Positions 1 through 6,457 of a stretch of 12,606 nucleotides of DNA are shown here, in pieces (position 1 is the first letter of the stretch; every line of letters begins with the position of its first letter). Origin of the DNA: Pseudomonadota bacterium (GTDB taxonomy: Bacteria; Myxococcota; Myxococcia; Myxococcales; Anaeromyxobacteraceae). The position numbers and the translations under genes are program-made. The stretch spans positions 1 to 12,606 of the forward strand of contig JAEYZK010000303.1 in the NCBI GenBank assembly GCA_023428085.1. Direction: 5' to 3'. The notes under the pieces were generated by a model that was not told the DNA's origin, did no database searches, and worked only from the letters and a program-made list of their open reading frames with translations.

Positions 1-1826
1 GGCTCGGGCTGCGCCTTCGGTGCGGGCGCGGGCGCGGGCGCGCGCGCCGCCGCGACGGCCGGTCCCGGGCGCACGTCGAGCACCCGGAGCGCGTACTCGG
101 CGATCTCCTTGAACACCGGCGCCGCCACCTCGCCGCCGTGGTACTCGCCGCGCGGCTCGTCGAGGAAGACGCCGATGACGACGCGGGGCGCCTCGACGGG
201 CGCGAAGCCGACGAACGAGCTGAAGTGACGATCGCTGGAGTAGCGGCCGGACACGCGGTCCACCTTCTGCGCCGTCCCGGTCTTGCCCGCGGCGCGCCAG
301 CCGTCGAGCGCGGCGCGCCGGCCCGTCCCCTTCGGGTCCTCGATGACGCCGACGAGCCAGCGGGTCATGAGGGCCGCGGTCTCGACGGAGACGGCGCGCC
401 CCAGCACCTCGGGCGCGCTCCGCTCGATCACCTCGCCCGTGGCCGCGTCCACGATCTGCCGGACGATGCGCGGCCGGAGCCGCACGCCGCCGTTCGCGAG
501 GGTCGCCATCGCGTTCGTCACCTGGAGCGCCGTCGCGGTGATCGGCCCCTGGCCGAAGCTCTGCGTCGCGACGCCGACCACGGAGCCGGCGGAGAGGAGC
601 TGCCCGCGGCTCTCGCCCGGGAGCTCGACGCCGGTCCTCTCGCCGAAGCCGAACGCGTGGAGCGCCGCCCGGAGCCGCTCGCGGCCGAGCCGGGCGCCGA
701 TGCGGGCGGTGCCGACGTTCGAGCTCTGGGCGATGATCCGCGAGCCGCCCGCCCAGGCGAGGTTGGCGTGGTCGCGGATGACGTGGGCGCCGATCTGCAT
801 CTTGCCGTTGCCGCAGTCCACCGCGTCGAGCGGCCGGAACACGCCCGCGTCGAGCGCGGCGGCGATGGAGAAGGCCTTCACGGTCGAGCCCGGCTCGAAC
901 GCGTCGGCCACGGGCCGGTTCCGGAGCTGCTCGGCGGAGCGGCGGGCGTTCGCGTTGGGGGACGGCCAGCTCGCCATGGCGAGCACCTCGCCCGTGCCGG
1001 GGTCGAGGACCACGGCCATGCCGGAGAGCGCGCGGGACGAGGCGACGGCGCGGCTGAGCGCGCGCTCGGCGGTCGCCTGGATCCCCTGGTCCAGCGTCAG
1101 CACCACGTGATCGCCCTGGCGGTCCTTGCCGGAGACCGGGGGCTCCTCGAACACGAGGTTGCCCGCGCCGTCGCGGATGGCGCGGATCCCGGCGCCGACT
1201 CCCTGGAGCCGCTCCTCCTGGCCGAGCTCGATGCCCTCGATGCCGGCGCCGTCGTCGCCGACCATGCCGAGGACGGCGCTGGCGAGCTCGAGCTTGGGGT
1301 AGTAGCGGCGCGGCTCGGCGACGAGGGCGATCCCCGCCGGTCGCTCCGCCGCGAGAAACGCGCGCAGCGCCTTCTCGCGGTCGGGGAGGACGCGCCGCGC
1401 GATCCACAGGAAGCGGCCGCCCCGGGCCGCGCGCTTCACGAGCGGCTCGGGATCGACCTTCAGCAGGCGCGCCGCCTGCCGGAGCCGGGCCTCGCCCTGG
1501 CGGCGCAGCTGCGCCGCCAGCTTCGGGTCGCCGGCGAGGACCTCCGGCTTCTTCCCGCCGGAGAACAGGAGCTCGGGGTCGGCGTACACCGACTGCGCGT
1601 CGGCGCTCGCCGCGAGGGGGTTGCCGTTCCGGTCGGTGATGTCGCCGCGCCGCGGGCGGAGCTTGAGCTCGGAGAGCCAGGGGGCCGACTCGAGGTCGTC
1701 GCGCACCACCTGGAGGTGGAACGCGCGGACCGCGACCGCGGCGAGGCCGGCGGCGAGGAGCGCCCCGAGGAGGCCGATGCGGACCCCGACCCAGCGCGGC
1801 GTCCAGGCCTGTCGCGGCGGGCGCAC
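1..1826 (-). CDS. ftsI: FtsI / PBP3-like peptidoglycan transpeptidase (class B PBP), 3' end outside window
   Basis: Septal DD-transpeptidase that cross-links peptidoglycan with FtsW and FtsQLB, anchored in the inner membrane. The frame is open from the left edge to 1826. Numbering from GTG 1826, there is a short basic N-terminus, one membrane helix at about residues 12-33, then the PBP dimerisation domain. The transpeptidase domain has all three catalytic motifs: STVK with Ser314 (codon at 887), SSN from Ser368 (725) and KTGT from Lys515 (284). After the domain the sequence becomes an Ala/Pro-rich linker (positions 3-60) that runs off the window, so a further C-terminal segment is likely but unseen. 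Start choice: GTG 1826 sits one base after the ftsL stop with CAGGG seven bases upstream. An in-frame ATG at 1901 would overlap ftsL by 74 bases. The family call is secure; the start is moderately sure. Confidence 0.93.
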   Translation of the reverse strand, partial: MRPPRQAWTPRWVGVRIGLLGALLAAGLAAVAVRAFHLQVVRDDLESAPWLSELKLRPRRGDITDRNGNPLAASADAQSVYADPELLFSGGKKPEVLAGDPKLAAQLRRQGEARLRQAARLLKVDPEPLVKRAARGGRFLWIARRVLPDREKALRAFLAAERPAGIALVAEPRRYYPKLELASAVLGMVGDDGAGIEGIELGQEERLQGVGAGIRAIRDGAGNLVFEEPPVSGKDRQGDHVVLTLDQGIQATAERALSRAVASSRALSGMAVVLDPGTGEVLAMASWPSPNANARRSAEQLRNRPVADAFEPGSTVKAFSIAAALDAGVFRPLDAVDCGNGKMQIGAHVIRDHANLAWAGGSRIIAQSSNVGTARIGARLGRERLRAALHAFGFGERTGVELPGESRGQLLSAGSVVGVATQSFGQGPITATALQVTNAMATLANGGVRLRPRIVRQIVDAATGEVIERSAPEVLGRAVSVETAALMTRWLVGVIEDPKGTGRRAALDGWRAAGKTGTAQKVDRVSGRYSSDRHFSSFVGFAPVEAPRVVIGVFLDEPRGEYHGGEVAAPVFKEIAEYALRVLDVRPGPAVAAARAPAPAPAPKAQPE

Positions 1827-1827
1827 G

Positions 1828-2286
1828 CTATCGCCCTGGCGCGGCTTCGGCGCCCCAGTTCCACCCGAGAATTGGCCCCGCCGGCCGGGGAGGGTGACCA
1901 TCCACCTTCCCGCCCGCCTGGCTCGGACCCGTGATGGCACGGTCCGGGCCGCCTGCCGCCCACACCGCACCCCGGTCCGGCGGTGCCAAGTTGAACCTCG
2001 CGAGCTTCCCGCGCGCCGCCTGATCCAGCGCGCGGAACGAGGTGAGCATCGAGAGCTCGAGCTTGAGCTGATCCTGCGCGCCCACGAGGCGCGCGTGCTC
2101 CGCCTGGAGCGCGGAGAGCTGGTACCCCGCCTCGAGGACGCGCGTGCGCGACCAGACGTGGAAGACGCCGAGGGCCGCGACGAGGGCGGCGACGAGGGCG
2201 AGCTTGAGGCCGGTCACGCCGAAGCCTGCGCTGCAGGCAGTCGCGCTGCGCCGCCGGCGGGTCGTCATGGTCGCGCTCACGCTCAT
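1828..2286 (-). CDS. ftsL: FtsL-like cell division protein
   Basis: 152 residues. Bitopic division protein expected to act with FtsB/FtsQ as scaffold and activator of FtsWI. A basic cytoplasmic N-terminus (RRRR at 10-13) is followed by one membrane helix at about 27-46 and a predicted periplasmic coiled coil at about 47-90 (repeated Leu, Gln and Glu). A Gly/Pro/Ala-rich tail from about 101 has no obvious fold and makes the protein longer than the usual 90-120 residues. ATG 2286 has GGAG eight bases upstream and overlaps the stop of the preceding mini-ORF (ATGA). FtsL is poorly conserved in sequence; the call rests on topology and its place between rsmH and ftsI. The tail overlaps the possible early ftsI start at 1901, so it may be under little constraint of its own. 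Confidence 0.85.
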   Translation of the reverse strand: MSVSATMTTRRRRSATACSAGFGVTGLKLALVAALVAALGVFHVWSRTRVLEAGYQLSALQAEHARLVGAQDQLKLELSMLTSFRALDQAARGKLARFNLAPPDRGAVWAAGGPDRAITGPSQAGGKVDGHPPRPAGPILGWNWGAEAAPGR

Positions 2287-2301
2287 GGCAACTTCTCCAC
2301 C
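2280..2301. repeat. Direct repeat copy 1 at the mini-ORF/ftsL junction
   Basis: 22 bp identical to 2393-2414, including the ribosome binding site and ATGA overlap. Similarity extends to 2267 if a six-base CGCTCA duplication (plus strand) in this copy is allowed. Confidence 0.85.
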
Positions 2302-2399
2302 TTGCTGGTGGGGCCGAGAGGCCGGCCCCCCCAGGCCCCCCGCTCGCTCCGGGGCAGGCTCATCCGCCTGCCCCTGCGCTCGCCGATGGTCGCGCTCAT
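2283..2399 (-). CDS. 38-codon mini-ORF coupled to rsmH and ftsL
   Basis: I do not recognise this product. It is a small basic protein (several Arg in the first half, Gly/Pro in the second) with no membrane helix, ending in KVEKLP. Its ATG (2399) overlaps the rsmH stop as ATGA and its TGA overlaps the ftsL ATG in the same way. The ribosome binding site GGAG lies eight bases before the start, exactly as for ftsL. Both ends are in a duplicated 22-bp segment: RsmH ends AVEKLP and this ORF ends KVEKLP, while its N-terminus MSAT resembles FtsL's MSVSAT. It may be a real small protein, a translational relay that carries ribosomes from rsmH to ftsL, or a passive by-product of duplication. Translation is plausible; function is unknown. 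Confidence 0.4.
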   Translation of the reverse strand: MSATIGERRGRRMSLPRSERGAWGGRPLGPTSKVEKLP

Positions 2400-2414
2400 G
2401 GCAACTTCTCCACC
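2393..2414. repeat. Direct repeat copy 2 at the rsmH/mini-ORF junction
   Basis: 22 bp identical to 2280-2301, offset 113 bp. Encodes the last codons of rsmH, a GGAG site and the overlapping start of the mini-ORF. Extended similarity runs down to 2386. Confidence 0.85.
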
Positions 2415-3328
2415 GCACGGAGCCGTGCGCTGCGGGCGCGCGGGTTCCGCGCGACCTCTTCGTCGGACGCCTGGATCGCCTTGCGGGTCACCGGCGTGAA
2501 CCGGGCGCGGGCGCCGCACGCGCACACCGGGAAGTCCGGCGGGCAGGTGCACGCCTGCGTGAGCGCGCGGAACCGCTCCTTCACCATGCGGTCCTCGAGC
2601 GAGTGGAAGGCGATGGCCGCGGCCCGGCCGCCCGCGCCGAGGAGCGAGGGGAGGCCGTCGAGCCACGCGGCCAGCGCGCCGAGCTCGTCGTTCACCGCGA
2701 TCCGGAGCGCCTGGAACGTGCGCGTCGCCGGGTGGATCCGCTTCGGCCAGGCCCGGCGCGGGATGGCGCCCGCGACCACCTCGGCGAGTCGGGCGGTGTC
2801 GAGCTTCGCGTCCGCGTCCACCGCCGCCTTGACGGCGCGCGCCACCGGCCGGGCGAACGGCTCCTCGCCGTACTCGCGCAGGATCCGCTCGAGCTCGCGC
2901 ACGTCGATGCGGCGGAGGAGCCCGGCGAGCGTCTCGCCCTCCTCGCCCATGCGCATGTCGAGCGGGCCGGCCTTCGAGAACGAGAAGCCGCGCCCCGGGT
3001 CGTCGAGCTGCGGCGAGGAGACGCCGAGGTCCACGAGCGCGCCGTCCACCGCGGCGATCCCGAGCGCGGAGAGCACCGCGCCGGCGTCGCGGAAGTCGGA
3101 GCGCACCGCGCGGAAGGCCTCGCCGAAGCGGGCCAGGCGCGCGGTCGCCGCGGCGAGGGCGCGGGGGTCCTTGTCGAGCGCGATCACGCGAGCGCCCTCC
3201 TGGAGCAGGAGCCCCGTGTGCCCCCCGCCGCCCAGCGTGCCGTCGAGGAAGAGCTTCCCCGGCGCCGGGCGCAGGACCTCCACGATCTCTCTGGCGAGTA
3301 CCGGCTCATGGAAGAACTCCTCGCTCAC
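2396..3328 (-). CDS. rsmH: 16S rRNA m4C1402 methyltransferase RsmH (MraW)
   Basis: 310 residues, full length for the family. SAM-dependent cytosolic enzyme that N4-methylates C1402 in the decoding centre of 16S rRNA. Visible family motifs are the SAM-binding loop DGTLGGGGHT (29-38), DLGVSS (100-105) followed by the PGRGFSF segment, IHPATRTFQALRI (198-210), HSLEDR (242-247), the Cys-rich CTCPPDFPVCACG (260-272) and the C-terminal NPRARSARLRA (295-305). The GTG start at 3328 fits the conserved N-terminus with EPVL at 8-11 and overlaps the stop of the STAS gene as GTGA. AGGAGG lies 13 bases upstream, so coupling to the gene before it is probably important. A longer in-frame reading upstream is antisense-free overlap with the STAS gene and is not part of the protein. 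Confidence 0.97.
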   Translation of the reverse strand: MSEEFFHEPVLAREIVEVLRPAPGKLFLDGTLGGGGHTGLLLQEGARVIALDKDPRALAAATARLARFGEAFRAVRSDFRDAGAVLSALGIAAVDGALVDLGVSSPQLDDPGRGFSFSKAGPLDMRMGEEGETLAGLLRRIDVRELERILREYGEEPFARPVARAVKAAVDADAKLDTARLAEVVAGAIPRRAWPKRIHPATRTFQALRIAVNDELGALAAWLDGLPSLLGAGGRAAAIAFHSLEDRMVKERFRALTQACTCPPDFPVCACGARARFTPVTRKAIQASDEEVARNPRARSARLRAVEKLP

Positions 3329-3627
3329 GCGGCCCGGACCGCCTCCTCGACGTCGCCGTACAGCTCCACGTGCCCCGCCACGCCGCCCGCGAACACGAGG
3401 TCGCGCACGTAGCGGCTCGCGCCGGCGGCGCGGAGCCCCGGGATCGCCCGGAGCAGCGCCGCGCCCGCGTAGTGCAGGTGCGTGACCTTCTTCAGATCGA
3501 CCACCACCATCCGCGCCTCGGCCCGCTCCTTGCGGGCGAGGGCCGCCACCTGCGCCAGCTCCTCGCGCGAGAGCTCCCCCTCGCACTTGATGATGACCAC
3601 GTCGTCCTGGATCCGCGTCTTGAACAT
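3325..3627 (-). CDS. STAS-domain-like protein inside the dcw cluster
   Basis: 100 residues, apparently a single STAS (anti-anti-sigma factor-like) domain. The sequence alternates short beta strands and helices, with the family's central strand, VVVDLKKV at 41-48, followed by a helix start at LHYAGAALL (51-59). In SpoIIAA-type proteins this site reads D-S-S-G and the first Ser is phosphorylated by an anti-sigma kinase. Here it is H52-Y53-A54-G55, so Ser phosphorylation of the classic kind is not possible. ATG 3627 has a strong GGGAGG site seven bases upstream (3634-3639). The stop overlaps the rsmH start. Its place between mraZ and rsmH suggests co-expression with division genes; a protein-interaction role is inference. 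A family assignment by fold is fairly likely, the function unknown. Confidence 0.75.
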   Translation of the reverse strand: MFKTRIQDDVVIIKCEGELSREELAQVAALARKERAEARMVVVDLKKVTHLHYAGAALLRAIPGLRAAGASRYVRDLVFAGGVAGHVELYGDVEEAVRAA

Positions 3628-3633
3628 CGGATT

Positions 3634-3639
3634 CCTCCC
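3634..3639 (-). promoter_or_regulatory. Strong ribosome binding site of the STAS gene
   Basis: GGGAGG on the minus strand, six bases before the AUG-proximal triplet and about seven from ATG 3627. It fixes the short start and shows that the long upstream reading of this frame, which runs through mraZ in another frame, is not used. Confidence 0.7.
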
Positions 3640-3722
3640 ACCCCGTCCCGAACGCCACCCGCCGCCGACTTCACCGCGCCCGCTCGCCCCGCGGCCGTCG
3701 AAGGGCGAGCATTCACCCACCG

Positions 3723-4175
3723 TCACGCCTTCCCGAAGAAGTCCACCACCTCGTCCGCCGGGATCTCGGACGCCATCTGCTCGTCGTAGGCCGCCTTGTC
3801 GTAGAGGTGCATGGTCCGGCCCATCCCCACCCAGACCACGTCCTTCTGGAGCTTCGCCCAGGCGCGCAGCGGCGGCGGGACCAGCACGCGGCCGTGCACG
3901 TCGAGGTCCACCTCGTGCGCCGAGGAGACGAACTTGAGGACGTTGCGCTGCCAGCGGGCGTCGAGCGGCGAGGCCTCCATCACCTTCTTCACGAGCTCGT
4001 TCCACACCGACTGGGGCAGCGCCTGGAGGGCCGGCCAGTGCGGGTACTGCATGAGCACGATCCGCGGCTCGCCCGCGCCGGCGAGCGCCTCCCGGAACCT
4101 CGCGGGGAGGCTCGTCCGCCCTTTCGCGTCGATCGCGTGGTTGAAGGTCCCGAAGAACACGCCTTGGCCGATCAT
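3723..4175 (-). CDS. mraZ: MraZ transcriptional regulator of the dcw cluster
   Basis: 150 residues. DNA-binding regulator of the AbrB/SpoVT fold that forms ring oligomers and, in other bacteria, binds repeats just upstream of its own gene to control the dcw operon. The two tandem half-domains each carry the signature: DAKGR followed by TSLPARFREAL (16-31) and DVHGR followed by VLVPPPLRAWAKL (92-109). It is the first gene of the cluster, 95 bases before the STAS gene. The start is uncertain: ATG 4175 is used here, but GTG 4160 would give an N-terminus beginning FFGTF, closer to the common M-F-x-G family start, and neither has a good ribosome binding site. A TTG at 4250 is rejected because it lies in the probable -35 box. 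The family is certain. Confidence 0.93.
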   Translation of the reverse strand: MIGQGVFFGTFNHAIDAKGRTSLPARFREALAGAGEPRIVLMQYPHWPALQALPQSVWNELVKKVMEASPLDARWQRNVLKFVSSAHEVDLDVHGRVLVPPPLRAWAKLQKDVVWVGMGRTMHLYDKAAYDEQMASEIPADEVVDFFGKA

Positions 4176-4194
4176 CCCGCTGGGATCCGCGAAT

Positions 4195-4209
4195 TGCCAC
4201 TTCTTCCCA
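4195..4209 (-). promoter_or_regulatory. Candidate MraZ boxes
   Basis: On the minus strand TGGGA (4209-4205) and TGGCA (4199-4195) are spaced by exactly 10 bases, i.e. five-base repeats with five-base gaps. In E. coli MraZ binds TGGGN repeats with five-base spacers between the promoter and the mraZ start, and these lie in the same place here. Only two copies are seen and the second deviates at one base, so this is a candidate. Confidence 0.4.
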
Positions 4210-4221
4210 CCGGCTGGTCCG

Positions 4222-4250
4222 GATCTACGGAGTCCAGCGGGGGAAGTCAA
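4222..4250 (-). promoter_or_regulatory. Candidate sigma70-type promoter of the dcw operon
   Basis: Minus strand TTGACT (4250-4245), a 17-base spacer, then TAGATC (4227-4222). The -35 matches consensus at five of six bases, the -10 at about three. Transcription would start near 4215, giving a leader of about 40 bases before ATG 4175 that contains the candidate MraZ boxes. Stands out in otherwise very GC-rich DNA. Confidence 0.45.
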
Positions 4251-4481
4251 CGGCCCGCTCCCCGGCCGGGCGGACGATCCCTGGATCGGCGTTCAGCCTG
4301 GGAGGGGCAGCGAGGACGGGGCCTTGGGGTGGGTGGAGCGCTCACCACCAGCGGCGGGGTACGCGATATCGACGCACCAACCTGGACCGGAGAGGTGGGG
4401 TTGGAGCCGGGCCGGAGCGTGGACAAGAAGCGCATGGGACCGCGCGGGCGCGGGCTCGTTCACGCGAGAAGCGAGGCCGAC

Positions 4482-5306
4482 ATGGGACAGGGACCCCTCA
4501 GCGCGAAGACCGTCTTCATCACCGGCGCCAGCCGCGGCATCGGCCGCGCGATCGGGGTCGCGTGCGCGCGCGCGGGCGCGAACGTCGTGATCGCGGCGAA
4601 GACCGCGCGCCCCAACCCGAAGCTGCCGGGGACGATCTTCGACGCCGCCGAGGAGATGGAGCGCGCGGGCGGGCGCGCGCTGGCGGTGGAGTGCGACGTG
4701 CGCGCGGAGGATCAGATCGCCGCCGCGGTCGCCCGCGCGGTGGACCGGTTCGGCGGGATCGACGTGCTCGTGAACAACGCGAGCGCGATCTTCCTCGCCG
4801 ACACCGCCCACACGCCGATGAAGCGCTGGGACCTCATGCACCAGGTCAACGTGCGCGCCACCTTCGCCTGCACGCAGGCGTGCCTCCCGCACCTCGCGAA
4901 GGCCGGGAACCCGCACGTGCTCGTCCTCGCGCCGCCGCCCTCGCTGGAGCCGCGCTGGTACGCGGGCCACCTCGCGTACACGCTCTCGAAGATGGGGATG
5001 AGCCTGTGCGTGCTCGGCCTCGCCGAGGAGCTGCGCGATCGCGGGATCGCCGTGAACGCCCTCTGGCCGCGGACGGTCATCGCCACCGCCGCGCTCAACC
5101 TCCTCGGCGGCGAGGAGACGGCGCGCCAGGGCCGCAAGCCCGAGATCGTCGCCGACGCGGCGGTCGCCGTCCTCCTGCGCCCGGCGCGGATGTGCACCGG
5201 CCGCTTCTTCGTGGACGAGGACGTGCTCCGCGAGGAGGGCGTGACGGACTTCGAGCGGTACGCGGTCGCGCCGGGGTCGGGGCTGCTCAAGGACCTGTTC
5301 CTGTAG
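4482..5306 (+). CDS. Short-chain dehydrogenase/reductase, HSDL2-like
   Basis: 274 residues. NAD(P)-dependent oxidoreductase of the classical SDR superfamily with Rossmann fold. The cofactor loop TGASRGIG is at 14-21, the NNAS motif at 98-101 and the catalytic YxxxK at Tyr166-Lys170. Segments such as IAAKTARPNPKLPGTI (37-52) and the AVNALWPRT stretch (190-198) closely resemble the N-terminal domain of HSDL2, a peroxisomal/mitochondrial lipid-linked SDR in animals; the SCP2 domain of the animal protein is absent. The usual catalytic Ser, 13 residues before Tyr, is Pro153 here with Ser154 next to it. ATG 4482 is preferred over ATG 4434 because GAGG lies five bases upstream and the N-terminus then has family length. 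It stands alone, divergent from mraZ. The substrate cannot be read from sequence; fatty or steroid-like acyl substrates are only a guess. Confidence 0.92.
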   Translation: MGQGPLSAKTVFITGASRGIGRAIGVACARAGANVVIAAKTARPNPKLPGTIFDAAEEMERAGGRALAVECDVRAEDQIAAAVARAVDRFGGIDVLVNNASAIFLADTAHTPMKRWDLMHQVNVRATFACTQACLPHLAKAGNPHVLVLAPPPSLEPRWYAGHLAYTLSKMGMSLCVLGLAEELRDRGIAVNALWPRTVIATAALNLLGGEETARQGRKPEIVADAAVAVLLRPARMCTGRFFVDEDVLREEGVTDFERYAVAPGSGLLKDLFL

Positions 5307-5309
5307 GGC

Positions 5310-5324
5310 GGGGGCTGCGCCCCC
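5310..5324. terminator. Possible bidirectional terminator between convergent genes
   Basis: GGGGGC, three-base loop TGC, GCCCCC in the 41-base gap between the SDR stop and the moaA stop. The stem is perfect and strong, but there is no T-run on either side, so intrinsic termination is uncertain. Confidence 0.35.
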
Positions 5325-5347
5325 ACCCCGCGTCTCCGGCTGCGACG

Positions 5348-6361
5348 CTATCCCCCGATCCCGCGCATCGGCAGCAGCACGAGCCCGCCCGCGGGGTCCT
5401 CCATGCGGTGCCGCGGCGCCTTGCGGCCGAGCGCCCCGCGGATCGCGTCCTCGAGCGCCCCGTCGTCCGCGCCGCCGCGGAGGAGCGCGCGCAGATCGGC
5501 CCGCGCCTCGCCGCCGAGGCACGCCTGGAAGCCGCCGTCGGCGGTCACCCGCGCCCGGTTGCAGTCGTCGCAGAAGTTCTCGGTCATCGCCCCGATGAAC
5601 CCGACGAGCCCCGCGCGTCCGGACCGGTGCCGCGCCCGCATGTGGCGCGCCGGCCCCCAGCCGCGGTGGCCGTCGGCGGCGAGCGCGAAGCCCGCGGCGG
5701 CGAGCCGGTCGCGGACCTCGGCGAGCGGCACCGGCGCGCCGCCGCCGAACGGCATCTGCTCGATGAACCGCGGCAGCGCCCCGCGCTCCCAGGCGTGGAG
5801 GACGAGGCCCTCGAGCTCGTCGTCGTTCACCCCGCGCACGACGACGGTGTTGAGCTTGAGCGCGCGGAACCGGCCGGCGGCGGCGTCGATGCCGCGCAGG
5901 AGCTGGTCGAGGCGCGCCGCCTTGCCCGAGAGCCCGACGAGCCGCTCGGGGCGGAGGGTGTCGAGCGAGACGTTGAGCGCCGCCAGGCCTGCGGCGCGGA
6001 GGGGCTCGACCAGCTCCGCCAGCCGGTGGCCGTTGGTGGTGAGCGCCACCTCCTCGATCCCGGGCGTCGCCGCGGCGTCGGCGACGATCTCCAGGACGTC
6101 GCGACGCAGGGTCGGTTCACCTCCCGTGAGGCGGACGCGCTGCACGCCCAGGCGGGCGAAGACGCGGAACACGCGCGCCAGCTCCGCGCGCGCGAGCAGC
6201 CCTTCGGCGGGCTCGAGGGCGGCGGGCGAGCAGTACGTGCACCGGAAGTTGCAGCGGTCCGTCAGCGAGACGCGCAGGTAGCGGATGAGCCGCCCCTGCG
6301 CGTCGGCGAGCGGCGGGCGCGGGGAGGAGTCGGGGCGGAGCGGCTGCGGGCGCGCGTTCAT
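5348..6361 (-). CDS. moaA: GTP 3',8-cyclase MoaA (molybdenum cofactor synthesis)
   Basis: 337 residues. Radical-SAM enzyme that converts GTP to 3',8-cyclo-7,8-dihydro-GTP, the first step of molybdopterin synthesis in the cytosol. The N-terminal SAM cluster motif is CNFRCTYC (Cys37, 41, 44), followed by LTGGEP (78-83). The C-terminal substrate-binding [4Fe-4S] cluster has Cys264, Cys267 and Cys281 within ENFCDDCNRARV and QACLGG. The protein ends in the double glycine (336-337) that MoaA needs for catalysis, so it looks fully functional. ATG 6361 has AGGG nine bases upstream. It is divergent from the nitrate assimilation genes, whose nitrate reductase needs this cofactor; no other moa or moe gene is in the window. 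Possible shared control from the 96-base intergenic region. Confidence 0.97.
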   Translation of the reverse strand: MNARPQPLRPDSSPRPPLADAQGRLIRYLRVSLTDRCNFRCTYCSPAALEPAEGLLARAELARVFRVFARLGVQRVRLTGGEPTLRRDVLEIVADAAATPGIEEVALTTNGHRLAELVEPLRAAGLAALNVSLDTLRPERLVGLSGKAARLDQLLRGIDAAAGRFRALKLNTVVVRGVNDDELEGLVLHAWERGALPRFIEQMPFGGGAPVPLAEVRDRLAAAGFALAADGHRGWGPARHMRARHRSGRAGLVGFIGAMTENFCDDCNRARVTADGGFQACLGGEARADLRALLRGGADDGALEDAIRGALGRKAPRHRMEDPAGGLVLLPMRGIGG

Positions 6362-6382
6362 CACCGGCAACCCTAAGGACCG

Positions 6383-6418
6383 CGGCGCGGGCCGTCCACA
6401 CCAACTTGGCCCGCGCCG
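6383..6418. repeat. Perfect 11-bp inverted repeat in the moaA / siroheme gene intergenic region
   Basis: CGGCGCGGGCC (6383-6393) and its exact reverse complement GGCCCGCGCCG (6408-6418), separated by 14 bases. It lies about 22 bases before the moaA start on one side and 40 before the siroheme gene on the other. It could be an operator for a dimeric regulator serving both transcripts, or an RNA hairpin in either leader. No regulator is identified. Confidence 0.5.
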
Positions 6419-6457
6419 GGCTTGACCCGCGCGGCGCGCGCGAGCATCTCCTCGGCC

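Noticed and set aside
1..60. GC-alternating stretch at the left edge as a simple repeat
   Set aside because: It encodes the Ala/Pro linker of FtsI on the minus strand, which explains it.
138..1934. 598-codon plus-strand ORF opposite ftsI
   Set aside because: Composition is typical of antisense GC-rich DNA; the opposite strand has all three transpeptidase motifs.
4201..4250. TTG 4250 as the mraZ start
   Set aside because: The added 25 residues do not resemble MraZ, and the TTG is part of the candidate -35 box.
4364..4371. CGATATCG palindrome in the mraZ/SDR intergenic region
   Set aside because: Only eight bases, no good -35 at the right distance on either strand; not enough to call an operator or promoter. 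I saw no convincing promoter for the SDR gene in 4251-4481.
6422..6450. TTGACC as -35 of a promoter for the siroheme gene
   Set aside because: The -10 at correct spacing would be CATCTC, a poor match, and transcription would begin on the start codon itself.
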